From: Phycomyces blakesleeanus NRRL 1555(-)
Lineage: Eukaryota > Mucoromycota > Mucoromycetes > Mucorales > Phycomycetaceae
DNA length: 64,000 nt
Assembly (NCBI RefSeq): GCF_001638985.1
Contig: NW_017265137.1
Span: 1,639,054-1,703,053, forward strand
Direction of reading: 5' to 3'
The position numbers and the translations under genes are program-made. Below the pieces are notes generated by a model. The model searched no databases. It saw nothing but the letters and a program-made list of their open reading frames with translations, and was not told the DNA's origin. This document shows positions 37,585 to 50,731 of this stretch, one piece after another (positions within the stretch are counted from its first letter, which is position 1; every line of letters starts with the position of its first letter).

Positions 37585-40138
37585 ATGGCCTTTGGTCAGG
37601 AAGACACAGTATGGGATACAGATTTTGACTTTTCTCATCGTCTTGGGTTCCCTACAAAACATGCTCACCCAAAAGACCTCTATCCTCCTCGAACCGTCGC
37701 CAGTCCTTTCACTGACGATGACACAGATTCTAGCTACGCCAGCCATCACTCAGACAAGTTCTCAATCGAAGACCGTGAGGGCCTGCTGGCAGACATTGAT
37801 GAATTTATGTATGAAACACCAGAGCCTCCGACACCACCCGCCGCTGCTGCATTGGCTGCCGCTTGTCTGGATCGATACAAAGGGCTAGGAACAATCACCC
37901 GTCTTGGGCGTCATCGATACGTTGAGGATGACGGCGACTGGAACGAAGATGTTGTATTTCAAAAACCAAATGGTACCACAAACTATGTACCAGCTACAGA
38001 AACAGCACTAGATGACATTGATGACTACAATCAACCACAACCCACACATATCCCCCCACAACCTGATCCCAAGCTGACAACCATCCAACCAACAAAGTAT
38101 CCAAATTATGCAGAAATTAAGGCAGAGGAAGAAGAATGGGATATAAGCGAGTTCACAAACGCCACAAACACCAGAAACTACCAACCACTTGACATACAGC
38201 ATCCTAAACCAGTTGCCAAAAAGATCTCGGCAGTTCTCAACAAAGCTAATGACGAAGACGATGATTTTTTTACCGGAATGGATTTCAAAGACTCCTTTCT
38301 AAAGCCAACCCCGGTTCAGAATACGACTCGCTTGACGCCCAGGACATTTGCATCTACCCCGTCTACAAGTCAAAAGTTGCCAAGCCCAAGTGTGTTGTCG
38401 GCTCGTAATCGCCCAATTCCAAGCGATAGTCTACCCACAAATAGTCCAAAGTCTACTAGCAGAGATCAGACAACTTCCAGAGAACCAAGCGTAAGTAAAA
38501 GTCAGGGATCAAGCAGAAACCAAAATTCCGGGCCCAGTGCAAATAGGAGTCAGAGCAGTAGAAGCTCTTTGATTAGTTCAGGACGAGAAGCCGCATCTTC
38601 TTCTCGAATTACCGAAAAACCAAAAGAAATACCTGTCTGGGATCGTCTTAGCAAGCCAGCCCGAGATCCATATCTACGTTCTTCTTCTTCTTCTACCACA
38701 ACATCCGCCCGACGACAGTCTCCCTTAAGTACATTACCCAGACACAGTCCTGAAGCTACTAAAGTTGTTTCTCCAGATTGGCGAAGCAACGGTGGAGGAT
38801 TATCACACAGTGTCGATTCACGATCCACAGATGCTCCACCGCAAAATAACTCCCCACTTCATCTTTCAACGAACCGTATCCCGCAGAATCGACGAGAGAT
38901 AATCCGACCCAGGGTTTCTGTGGCACAATCTCTGCAAGGACAATCCAATAAAAAAAAGATAGTTCTGAGAACAAAGACAAGAGCTGGTCAAAGAGATGGC
39001 ACGGAGTTGGATCGTTTCGACAATTTATCAGAATGGGGTGCGACTACTCCTCCTGGGCGAGTCACACCCAAAATAAAGCCAACATTGAGAGGTAAGGGCT
39101 AAAATATATGATAAATCGCTACAGTGAAAAGAAAAGAAAAAAGAAAGAGCAACATACGACAGAGTCATTGAACTTCTTTCTTTACTTTTAGTAAGACAAT
39201 TGAATGAGTCATCAGCCGGTAAAGTTGTCGATACAAAGGATCAAGATCGGCCATGGCGTCAGAATATGGTAAAAATCTAATAAATTCTGAAAAATATCTA
39301 GCGAGGCTTATCTTACACACACGTACAAAAGATAATATATATATATATACAGCAAGTGTATAATTGATATTGATTAAAAGATAATTATTAATATCTTTTT
39401 TGCCTTTTAAAACATTAGAAAAGAAATAATGTTTCTTCAATCCTTCCAGGCGATAGACCGTTAGTTAATGGTAGGACAGCTGTGTAAATGCTATATAGAC
39501 GAAACTATCATTAACACCTATAAATCTTAATAATAGAACAAAATGGAATGAAGTATGATCCAGTGAATAATAAATGGAATGGCAACGAAAATAGTCTACT
39601 TCCATTTGATCACCCTTCGGAAACTCGTCGCAGACCTGCTAGGATTCGAAACCGAAACAATGCCATCAAACACAATCATATTGTTGGAGATATGTATTTT
39701 GATCATCTCGGAACAACCTGGAGAAAACTGCCAAAATCAAAACCAAATAGCTTGGACAACAGTAGCTTAGGAAGCAGAGGACAGAAATCAAGATCAAAAT
39801 CAAATTTTGAAGCAGAAGAAGAGGAAGAAAATGATGAGGATGACGATCCCTTGCGAGGATTCGAAGACCTTCAGGAATCACCTTTGAGAAATCTTCCCAA
39901 ATCACCTACTCCCGGCTATTTTATTGCCTTGACACCTCAAGATATTCGAAATAACGCCAGTAAAACCAAACCTGAATTTGAGCTCTCGCTTGATACACAA
40001 CGTCTAATGTTTGAAGAAGAAAAAGAGCACCGAGAGTTTATGGCTAACTGGATACTGCCAAAAGATTATATGATTAAAACTGCATATGGGAATTTGGCCC
40101 CACCTTATTGTTTCTTGATTCTTACACGAGACCATTAA
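37585..40138 (+). CDS. Byr4/Bfa1-type subunit of the spindle-pole two-component GAP
   Basis: Byr4 (S. pombe) and Bfa1 (budding yeast) form, with Cdc16/Bub2, the GTPase-activating complex that restrains the septation/mitotic-exit GTPase at spindle poles. Four exons join in frame: 37585-39091, 39192-39268, 39419-39470 and 39537-40138, giving 745 residues. The start MAFGQEDTVWDTDFDF is preferred to an upstream in-frame ATG in T-rich leader. Family hallmarks are the acidic N-terminal W-D-DFDF motif, GDWNEDVVF, RDGTELDRFDNL near 470, and two late repeats, MKYDPVNNKWNGNE and GDMYFDHLGTTWRKL. The middle is long, Ser/Pro/Asn-rich and disordered, suited to phosphorylation. Assignment rests on remembered motifs. 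Confidence 0.8.
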
Positions 40139-40658
40139 AAAGAATGAAAGAAAGAAAAGAGAAAAAGAAACATTTATACGGAAACCATGGGAGCAAAAGC
40201 CTTTACGTATATATTGAGGTATTAAAGACTATCATTTTCACCATTATTCTTATCACTACTACCACTATTACTATCACTACTACTCCTACTCCTACTTTTA
40301 TTATAGTTATTACAACTGTTATTATTTAAAATATATTTTATTATATATATAAATCTATAAATTTGGTTTTTTATTACTTTATAGCGTAATATTTAGTAAA
40401 TATTACCAAAGGGAGATTGCTTTTAAACAGCTTGAAACACTTTCATAAAGCAAATTTTATGAAAAAGTTAGAATATCACAAGATTTACAGGAAGTTCTCT
40501 CAATCAATCCAGATTAATAGTTCGCCTTTTCTTGATAGAAAATGTTTTTTTTTCAATATCTTCAAGATTAGGTAGAAGAAGAAAAAAAGTAAATGAATTC
40601 TAGTAAAAGCTTAAAGACAACTGACAATATTGAAGTAGCAAAAACAGGGTATATTTGG
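40139..40658. other. Intergenic, no gene seen
   Basis: This is the 3' flank of the Byr4-like gene, with a degenerate ACT/ATT trinucleotide tract (40250-40328), up to the edge of repeat copy 2. Confidence 0.6.
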
Positions 40659-43087
40659 AGTACTTGCACATAATTAAAGCTAAGACACTGACATACAAAT
40701 CAACTCTATCAACGGATCAGCTGTAATAGTAGGAATCTATCGAAATTTTACTTCATACAATTCAATATGCAAATGTGCCTCTTTTATGACATCTACACCT
40801 TGATACTCAATATACTTCACGTCTGTCAAATTATCTTTAAAGACTTTAATACAAAAAGATTTGTAGATAATGATGATTGTTTCATAAATACATCCAAATC
40901 GAACTTTTTTTGGGGTACAGTCTGTGTAAATACAATGAGGATTTTATTTGTGTATTCAACCCATACCACACCTTTTCTGCCTCTCTTTCTAACACACATT
41001 TCTTTATTCCTCATCTCTCATTTTTCTTCATTCTCTTGTATTTTCTCTCTTTCTCTCATTCCAATACATTCTCTTTAAAATTTCCATGAGATTAGCCAAA
41101 TTCAATAATATACAATTCACGACATCGGCTTTCTTAAAGACTACTACAACCTAATCATTATATACTCTATAGACAGTAACAGCCTCTAAAGTTAACCACG
41201 GTTCTCGATACCACGTCAAAACATAAAAATATTATTTTATTTCTTTTCAAATTTTCTTCAATTAGATTAATTTCTTCTTATAAATGAGCCCTCCTAATTA
41301 CAACATTGACATCTTTAATCAAGTAAAAAAAGTTTAAAAGCGTGTTTTTTTTACTAGGGACGACACTAGTTAAAAAAGACTTTATTTATTTATTTATTTA
41401 AAGATATACATAAAGAGACTATTCTATTTGATTTAATTTCACTTAATGATCTTTTACAGGAGTAAAAGAATAAAAAGCATGACACCAAGTTCTTTGTCCC
41501 CGCATTACGCAGCTCAATCTCCTTCAGGACGTAAACCTGACTTGGTAGCGAAGGAGGTGCTGGAATGGTGGCAAACCAACGGAAAGCACCCGTTCATCCA
41601 GCCCCACATCTCGTTACCGAGTAATGTGGGTGCGAACTCGCCAGAGAACTTACCACTAGGTGATAAGGTCCAGCTCATTCGACTACCAGTAGCTTCACCG
41701 TCAGCCGTTAAAGAGTTCAGTCAGGTTAGCAGTGAAGAGCCAGCACATCTCACCACAGGTTAGACCTCCCTCCCCCCAGCATCATGATTCCACATTGGCG
41801 ATGCGATGTACACAGTAGTCTTTCCAAAAGAAAAGAGACCATGCCCCACGACTTCTCAGAATTAACTGAGCTGGCGAGTAACAACTTTCACTTTCCGATG
41901 CTTGTAGCATGGAAGAATCTCCCTGCAACGGTCGCAAGAGACGCCTCACTATGAAACCGGGACTGTTGTTGCTCAAGGAGAAAACAAACGACGCGCGTTG
42001 GAGGGGTTCTATATGTAACAGAAAATTTTGCATCTGAGATTAAATATTAGGACTGCGCTTTTTGTCAGTCTTAGATACCCACGTCAGAGCAAACGTGATA
42101 TAGCTGTATATTATTTTTACTGGCTTTGTGTAACTGTTCTACGGCAGAAAGAACAGCTAATAATATTTAATCAAATCGCTACAGAAAATGAATTTGTGAA
42201 GTAAAGCAAAGAAGTAGATAATCAAAAAAGTAATGAAGTAATGAAGGGTATAATCTTGATCGGTGTAGCAAAAACTCTAAAGGTGGAGTACAAGTTTCTA
42301 TAACGGCGATTTGTAGGTTACTCTAAAGTGGTCTGTGCACTTTTTGTTCAAGGACACAAAAGTTAACTTTTCTTTTACTAGTACAAGCAGACACAAAAGG
42401 GGCCTAGCAATTACTAGGAAATAAACCAAAGTATATTTTAAGGTAATATTAAACAATAAGTAAACAGCACAATATATATATAGATTATCTGTATATCATC
42501 ACAATACAATAGGTGGTGGAAGTTTCAATTCCAGGTTGAGTTTTATTGAAATGAGGTTATAACCATAATTGAAAGTGCCAAGATTTCCCAAGGGAATCAG
42601 TGATTACTATCAGATATTTAGGGATAATAGTCCAGAGCATACCAAATATTCTCAACCCGAGTTTCGCAAGAGCTTTGTATAATAATAGCAATCAGATAGG
42701 AATAAAAATTGAAGCAACAAACAAATGAATACTACTGAAGAGATCGAATTTTATCCTTTTATTAGAAAATGTAATTGGCACCAATAAACCAGCTATTCCA
42801 TACCATGTAGTATAAGCTAAGTATCTCATAGAAGGATGAAATATAAAAAAGATGTTTGTAAAATACAAAGCTTTCAGTTAAACTTTTTCTTTTTTGAATA
42901 ATATTAAAACAAGATTATTACTGTGAATATTGCTAGAAGTATAACACTTTTGAGTATTAATAGGCAGAATAACCAATTGCCAGTATCTCAATTAACCTTA
43001 TTTTCAGATTAAAGAGAGCAAAATCGAAGATTTTTTATATAGAGAGAAATTTAATATCTTTAATACAGAGAAAAAAAACGAGATGCT
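40659..43087 (+). mobile_element. 2.43-kb dispersed repeat, copy 2 (inverted relative to copy 1)
   Basis: This matches 279-2710 in reverse orientation over its full length, about 2429 bp. Flanks on both sides are unrelated to those of copy 1. The core at about 41440-42040 is nearly identical between copies, whereas the outer parts carry many substitutions and small indels. No known transposon protein is encoded, and no terminal repeats are evident. Confidence 0.75.
41446..41954 (+). CDS. Unknown conserved ORFs in repeat core, copy 2
   Basis: The same two frames as in copy 1: a 105-codon ORF (41446-41763) and a 37-codon frame (41841-41954, starting MPHDFSELTEL). A CTTTTACAG just before GAGTAAAAG near 41460 looks like a splice acceptor, so the first ORF may be an internal exon with translation entering before Met12. 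No family is recognised. The 1% divergence here, against about 5% outside, is the main reason to take it seriously. Confidence 0.35.
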
Positions 43088-45149
43088 GTAAAGTTCTGAA
43101 GAACATCCTGAGAGACACAATTTGCCATTGCGTTTTAAAGTCTAGAATTTGCGGAGCTAGTCGTAAGATTGTATTTTTCTTGCCAATTCAAGCATACTAA
43201 TCAACGATAGACTTAAGGCACTGAAGTGGCGAAGCACAATCTACGTTTTTCCCAAAGAATGAAAAATAAAATAGTCAGACGGTTTCCAGTAGAGAAGTAC
43301 AGAAGTAGCTATATTAGATAAGAAACACCTATTTCTACATTGTTCAATTATGGCTTGGGGTGGTTTATGGGCGGAAGTAATTACTCCATTAGACTGTCAT
43401 AAATAACCTTGGGTAATAGCTGTAGACAAATGAAAACATTTTATTGTGGATCTTTCTAGGCCCTGTACGCAGCGGTAAGTGTGGTATACACGCCACAATT
43501 GAGTGAAGAACAAACTCTACAACCAAGCACTAGTTCCTTCTTGATAATCAACCTGGCAAGTTAACAATCTACGGAACTGTTACATACCCGGTACACTTAC
43601 ACTACACACTCATAGAGTGTAAACCAGCCATTAGACAGCAGGAATTTGAATTGTAACAAGTATAAACAATATTATTTTGTCTCTTTAATAAGTAACACCC
43701 TCACAGTATCCACTTTCGCATTATCGAAATATTATACTAATAACAATCCTGCATACCTCAGAAAGTACCATCTTCAGAAAAAAATAGCAGTGGGATTGTG
43801 TGAAAGCCACTGAATGCCAGTGCCAGATCGTATAGATTAGATAAAGAGCATGCGTAGTGAAGCAACGCATTATTAGGTATTTTAATAAATACTCTTTATT
43901 TTCTTGGAGACTATATACTTTTGCTACTATGTTTTTATAGATATTATTAAGTAAAAATAGACAAACTAGAATGAGAAAGTTAATACAGCTATTTTCTTGA
44001 TTTAGAAGAAATTAAAAAAGAGACTATTTGGGGAAACCTGTAAATCCTAATATTAGTTTTACGCTAACTATCCATTCGAAGTTTTCGTTTTTCTCCCTCA
44101 ATTTTTATCGAACCGTAAGCAATACAAGTATTATAATAGGCATAAACATACATACACACTATATATACATGAGTAAAAGAGCATTAGTACTATTAAAGAT
44201 TATATCATATATGCTTCAGTTCAAAGTATATTATAAAAAGACATACTTTATAATATTATTGCAAGGATAAATGGTAGAAGTGGTACAAAAAATATATTAG
44301 ATACTTTTAATAGAGAAAATCATATCCACATATTCGGATCAGCGATCTTGGGCAGGAAGAGGCTTATTTTACAACACTTTTGGAAAAATCGATCATGATA
44401 CTGACTCAACACCTCTTAATATGTACATATATATATCTGACTGAACAGATTTCCTATATGTAATAATGAAATATTTATTTTACTATTAGAAAAGTCAAAA
44501 GAATTTTTAAATAGAAAAATCTAACTAAAAAAACTTGTTGAAAGTGTGCAAATACATATTGGATATTTGCCTTCGTTCATATATACTTTCAATATCCACA
44601 CATTAGTATGGTATGGTTTGTAGCAGATATTGATCAGTACAGTTAATATTTTAAATTAGGGGTGTTGGGTTTTACAGTTGTCAGTGATGTATTAAATCGG
44701 AGAACTTGAAGTCAAAGAAGCCACTTTTTCTTCTTCTTTATGGCAAGGGGGGATGTGTCATTATATATGAAAGCAGCTCCTTTAAAGAGCATTTGATTGT
44801 ATCCTGCATATCTTTCTAGTCTAGACTGAACTGAAATTGATGTGTAGTGTCCGTGGAATGAACAAGCAATTACTAATACACAACATCAACATCAATTATG
44901 TTCATTTTATAAAACCCATAAAATGTCCTCCGATTATGCAAAAAAAAAAAAGACTGTTCATTGATTCTATATTTCCTTTTTTTTATTTGACTGCTTTAAG
45001 ACCCAATAGAATCTCTTGCATTAGTTTATGTCATTTATTTTTGTATACAGAATCCTTTTGATTCTTTCCTTTTCTTTCGCTTCCATCTTTTTGTGTGTAC
45101 TATCATTAATCTCCTTATATAGCACTTTTCATAACATTCGACTACATTA
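43088..45149. other. Intergenic 2.1 kb, no gene seen
   Basis: AT-rich sequence with no ORF of coding character. The right end holds the promoter of the DnaJ gene. Confidence 0.6.
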
Positions 45150-46421
45150 ATGGTTCGCGAAACAAAGCTTTACGATGCACTTGAACTCCCTGCCACAGCC
45201 ACTGAGAGCGAATTGAAAAAGGCATACAGAAAGTTGGCACTCAAATACCATCCAGACAAGGTATGCACAGACTATTTTTTTAAATAAATGAATCGTTGTA
45301 TATATTAACTTTGTGTTTGTATATGTATATATAAGAATCCAGACGCTGGTGACAAATTTAAAGAAATATCCCATGCGTACGAAGTCTTATCTGATCCTGA
45401 CAAGAGACGTATTTATGACCAGTATGGCGAGGAGGGTCTAAGTTCACAAGGTGGTATGGGTGGAATGGACGCTGAGGATCTGTTCTCCCAATTGTTTGGA
45501 GGTGGATTTGGACGCCAAGGAGGTAGATCAGGACCTCGTCGTGGCAAAGACATGGTGCACCAGCTCAAAGTCAGCCTTGAAGATTTGTATAAGGGCAAGA
45601 CAACAAAACTTGCACTACAAAAGCATATTGTGTGCCCAAAATGTGAAGGAAGAGGTGGTAAGGAAGGTGCTGTTAAGACATGTAAGGCGTGCAATGGCCA
45701 GGGTGTACGCGTCACCATGCGACAGATGGGCCCAATGATGCAGCAGGTTCAACAACCATGTTCCGAGTGTCACGGTGAGGGCGAGATAATGAAAGATGAA
45801 GACCGCTGTCCAGAATGCCATGGACGCAAGGTAATTGGCGAGCGTAAGGTCCTCGAACTCTTTATCGATAAGGGAATGAAGGATGGTCAGAAGATTACCT
45901 TTGCAGGCGAGGGAGACCAATCACCAGGAATCACCCCGGGAGATATTATCATCGTCATCGACGAAAAGCCACATCCAGTTTTCCAACGTAAGGGTGATGA
46001 TCTTTTCTATGAAGCAAAGATCGATCTCTTGACAGCTCTAGCTGGCGGCGAGTTTATCATCCCTCATCTCGACAACCGCGCGCTCAAGGTCACTGTTGCA
46101 CAAGGAGAAGCTCTCAAGACAGGAATGATAAAAGTAATTCCAAACGAAGGCATGCCCGTCTATAGACATCACAACACCGGACACCTCTTTGTCAAGTTCA
46201 ATATCGATTTCCCACCCCCACACTGGACGGATCCAGAGAATATTGCTAAACTCGAGACTATTCTACCCCCACGACCCCCTCTTCCATCGACCGGAGATAA
46301 ACATGTTGACGATGTAGTTATGCAAGACGCTGAAGCTTACCAGACTTCTCGCAATCAAGATCATGACGATGAATATGAAGATCAGAGAGGAGGACCTGGT
46401 GTACAGTGCGCTCAACAATAA
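45150..46421 (+). CDS. YDJ1: Type I (A) DnaJ/Hsp40 co-chaperone, Ydj1-like, with CaaX end
   Basis: This cytosolic Hsp40 stimulates Hsp70 ATPase and hands over clients. Two exons, 45150-45260 and 45336-46421, give 398 residues. The J domain (about 1-65) contains the HPD triad in KYHPDK, split from the next helix by the intron. A Gly-rich linker (about 70-105) follows. The zinc-finger region (137-205) has four CxxC pairs: CPKC, CKAC, CSEC and CPEC. The client-binding beta domains complete the protein. It ends CAQQ, a CaaX box that predicts farnesylation and membrane association as in Ydj1. The gene is tail-to-tail with RPN6, 255 bp between stops. Confidence 0.95.
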
Positions 46422-46676
46422 ACTTGTACTGGAATTTATAGGACGCCAAGAATATTATTTTACTTTTGCATTTCCCCCCTTAGTTTTCACAAATGAAGCG
46501 TAAATTATTTCACTCCAAAAATAACGAATTTCCAGATGAAAATACCAACAATTACAATTCTTGGTGGTCCTTCTCTCTTTAAAGGCGATTTATTTTCTTA
46601 GTTCAATTTCCATCTCTCATTATATTTATTTCTTTATGTGAATTTCTTTTATACACATGTCCATATACAATATTGC

Positions 46677-48600
46677 TTATGACAAGTTGGAGGCCTATTT
46701 AATGTAATCCAGTAATTAAAATATTGTTTCTTGTAATGAACGACTGCATGTATTGAATTTACCTTTTGGTACAGACTCGATACAACCTTGTCAACTTGCT
46801 TGAGAGTCTCGATAGCAGATTCATAGGTTTTCTATTTAAGTCAAAGTAAGAAGCCTTGCTCTTCCAATATATCGTTTTACTTACGTCTTCTTCAGGTTCA
46901 TCAAAGATAATCAAACAGCCTGCACCTTGATCAAGAATACCGTGGAATGCCTTATCCAAAATCATTTGGGACAATCTAAAGTAGCAAGGAAAAATAGAAA
47001 AGGTGGATTATTTGATAAGAGCGCAGTATATACATATATGCATTTGGTTTTAAGCTCGTATAACGGTGTATGTATTTCCCAGCTTACTTTGCTTCTACTT
47101 GTTGTGTAGGCAGCTTAACCATGTCTGCGATGTGGGAAATCTCAACACGGGAAAAGGGTTCAATGATGCGTACAAGGTTCTGCTCCAAGAGAGTATCGTA
47201 CAAAGCAGCCAACTGAGAGCGAATGATAGGATCGTTATTCAATTCTACAATACATACAAAAGCAATGGTAAACAACCATCCACCCATGCTATAGATTTTT
47301 TTTTGGGAATATATACCTTCGGTGTATGTGGCCAATGCAGTTTCAAATTCCTGGAGGTTTCTGTTTTGATGGGCATTGGCAACAGCCTTCATAGCCTCAA
47401 TTTCCGAACCAGCGTAACGAAGAGCAACCTTTCCACCAATAATGGAATGTACATCCTCAGTCTAGCACAATACCATAAGTATCTCTTCACATACACTTAA
47501 GTTATCCGAAGCTTATAAAACTTTACCAAGTTTAACATGATTTTGCAAAGCAACATGTACTTCAATGCGAGTACAGCCTTGGGATCATCCTGGCTAGAAT
47601 ATCCTTCAAATGTCTCAAAGAAATAAGAATAGGCGGTCTTGTAATCCTTTTCTTCTGCATGAAGAATACCAGACTGCATATCCAAAGCAGCCTGCAACAA
47701 GGGTGGGCAATAAATAGCATTGGCTGAAGTACGAGCAGAAGTAAGAGCAGCCTAACAAAAGAAGAAAGAAAAATACCCCCGTTGCCTTATCTTAGCCCAT
47801 CGGTTCACTGATGTTACTCTTTTAATATGTCTATCTATATCTATACATACTCTGGCCTTGGGGAAGTTTCGTAGGGCATGGCATACGCGGCTCTCCAACA
47901 ATTGGACCTCCACTAAGACCATCTTATCATCCAGTCTCTTCAATTCTTTAAGAAGCTGTGCGGTCAAACTCAAGGACTCGTGGTACATTTTGTTGTCAAG
48001 ATAGAGAGCGACAAGTCGAGTTTCTAAAGACTGCTTCAAAAATATACGCTTCTCCTTAACACACCAGTCGATACTCTCTTTGCACACCTCGATCTGAAGA
48101 GGCAAGCAGTTCTTAATATCACCAAAGAAGTCGACCAGTGTACGAACTATAATATATTGGTTGGTTGATTCGCTTTTTTCCCTTTGTCTCCTCTTATTTG
48201 TCCTCCATGGTGTATGCATGTAAATAATACGTACTAAGTTTAGCCGTCTTTGCCTTTGCAATAGATGACATAAAGGGGCGTGATGATCTAATCAAACTGG
48301 CCAATTCCTGAGGCAATCTGAATTAAGCAAGGTAAAAATATAATGTATTTGTGTGCATGATCAGATATTTATCCAAAAGCAAATGATGATTGTATAGAGT
48401 AAAGAGCTTTACTTGAGATCTCGGTAGACTTCACCCAGGCGAATGAGTGCCACTTCCTGTTCTCTCAGGACATCTTCAGTATTTACTTTCTCAGCAAGGA
48501 TGGACTTGTATAAAGCAATGGACTGGTCAAGGTTGTTTCCCTTGGAAAGTTCTTCCGCTTGTCTAAGTCGGTCACTGGTTGGTGCTGTAGCTGTGACCAT
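46677..48600 (-). CDS. RPN6: 26S proteasome lid subunit Rpn6 (PSMD11)
   Basis: Rpn6 is a PCI-domain scaffold that clamps the proteasome lid to the core particle. Nine exons join in frame: 48600-48413, 48317-48235, 48146-47851, 47751-47527, 47461-47317, 47244-47088, 46975-46885, 46831-46763 and 46694-46677. The product is 423 residues, the family length. Landmarks are [20 protein letters not shown], the TPR-like helical array with [14 protein letters not shown], and the C-terminal PCI winged helix ([29 protein letters not shown]). The last exon is only 18 nt and encodes ASNLS plus stop; without it the frame runs into intron sequence. All introns are GT-AG. Confidence 0.95.
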
Positions 48601-49038
48601 AATGTTTATTTGAGTAAAGTCGCTTGTGTTAAAAGAAGGAAGTGGGCAAATAATTCTGGAGCCAGAAACCCCTCGTTCTCCTGTCAGCTTACGCGTCGCG
48701 CCTATTCAAAGTCACACACTTAGTCGCCCTATGCTGTGCTCTCACTCTTTTCATTTGTCCTCTTTCTCTCATTTTGACCCCTCTTTGCGGGTGATGACGA
48801 GTATATTGATCATGTGATCTACACACTATACCGTTTGCTTGTACGGGGAAATAGATTCATACATATATATACATATATACATATCGATGTGTAAAATGAT
48901 ATAGAACTTTTGAAATAATATTATATACATATAGATATATATGTGATTTTGTATGGGTGTAAAATGAATGAATAAAAAAGAAATGCTTTTTTTTAAAGGA
49001 GATGGGGGGGGGGGGGGCATGGATTGATTATTTTATGC
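48601..49038. other. Intergenic, with a G14 homopolymer
   Basis: Contains the RPN6 promoter and the 3' flank of ferrochelatase, including (TA)n-rich sequence at 48860-48940. A run of 14 G residues at 49004-49017 lies 22 bp past the ferrochelatase stop. Confidence 0.65.
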
Positions 49039-50731
49039 CTATTGTGTTGAATCCTTGCTGGCGAAATATTCGCGAGTATCCTTGCATTTTTCTGAAGTAC
49101 AGCCAGGGCAACGCAAATACCATTGGCGAGATACCAATTGCTTGGAATCCAAATGTTCTTTTACGATATCTGCAAGCGCTCTTGTGAAGATTTCATTTCC
49201 ATTCAATGCTTCTACTCGCTTGAATCCAGTAACGCCAGACTAATGATAATGAAATTTTATCACAGACAACGTTATAAACCGAATTCAATCATATATATAT
49301 CACTCTTGTATGTGTGTATATAGACTTAAATTACCTTTTCTGCAAGTTCTCCATATTCCAGATCCAATTCGAACAATGTCTCAATGTGGTCGCTTGTAAA
49401 TGCAATAGGTACCAACACAAGATTCTTTTTGCCCTGCTTTCCGTAGCCTTCAATTGCATCCGATGTCTGTGGTCCCAACCAAGCAGAGGGTCCTACTTGT
49501 GATTGCCACACCAGACGGTGAGGGTACTTTCCTTCAAGACGCTTCATGACATGCTGTACGCTAGCTCCCACTTCCGCGGGGTAAGTATCACCACGATTTA
49601 CAACGGACATAGGCAAAGAGTGAGCTGAGAATAGAATGACAGCATCTTTACGCTCCTCTGGTGTGTATTCTTTCAATTTTTTCTCAATTAAACTGGCTGT
49701 AGCCTTATTATTATTTAAATAAAATGAAATGTTAGTATCAAGAATCTCTTAACTATATTTATACATTATGTATGGTCGTCCTTTTTATTTAAGCTCTTAA
49801 CCTTACCTCAATGAAACCAGGATGGGTATTCCATCGATCGATAATACTCCAGTCAACTGAATCTTCCATTCCTGCAGCCTTAATACCATGGTGAAGCTCG
49901 TTTAAACTACTACCAGTGGTAGAGCATGAGTATTGAGGGTATTGAGTGAAAACGACGGCTCTTTTGACATTGTCTTTCTTCATAGCTTCCAGAGCCGCAT
50001 CAGTTGAAGGAGTCACATATCGAAAAGCAATATAATGCTTATGAGGAGCTATATATTATTATTATTTAAGAAAAGACTACACTTAGTTTGGATGTCACAT
50101 TGGTATAACAGTTATTATTATTTTAATATATATAAATGTCGTACCTGTTTCTGGGGATATTTCATCCAAAATTTTCTCCATAACCTCGCCTTGTTTTCGA
50201 GTCCATTTCAAAATTGGAGATCCTCCGCCAATTTGTGCGTACTGCTCACGAATACTTGGAGATCTTCTCTTGGCAATCCATTTCGACGTCAGCGATTGCA
50301 ATGGCAACTGCATAAGGTCACGATCGGAGAAGAGATTCAATAAAAAATCATGAACGTCATCGAGTTTCTCAGGTCCACCCATGTTTGTCATCAGAATAGC
50401 AGTGGGACTTTATAGAATGCACATTAACAAAAAAGGGTGAGAATGATGAGTATACAAGCATGTTTGTTGAAGTGTGTGATTGTGTGTGTGTGTTTTTTTG
50501 GTTTTTTGTTTTTTTTTGGAAGGGTATCTTTTTTTTCTTGGCTTACGGTTTTTTTGTGGTTTCTGTAGTAATGGCACGCATAAACATTGAGGACGAAGCA
50601 TTTCTAAAAGATTGAGTACGCAATTGGGGAGCTATTTCAGTGCGTTGACTTTGTTAGTTAAGTTGACGCGTCTTATATACAAAGGAGTATTCCTTACCTG
50701 TACGTCGGAGGGCAAGTGTCAAAGAAGCCAT
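49039..50731 (-). CDS. HEM15: Ferrochelatase, mitochondrial, with [2Fe-2S] cysteines
   Basis: Ferrochelatase inserts Fe2+ into protoporphyrin IX at the mitochondrial inner membrane, the last step of haem synthesis. Six exons join in frame: 50731-50698, 50631-50547, 50407-50145, 50048-49807, 49703-49335 and 49239-49039, giving 397 residues. Exons 1-2 encode an Arg/Ser-rich presequence ([11 protein letters not shown]...). Core motifs are [31 protein letters not shown] and FSAHSLP with the catalytic histidine. The C-terminus has CPGCTSEKC (C375, C378, C383). With C169 of YSCSTT, this fits the four-cysteine [2Fe-2S] ligand set of animal and S. pombe enzymes, which budding yeast lacks. All introns are GT-AG. 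Confidence 0.94.
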
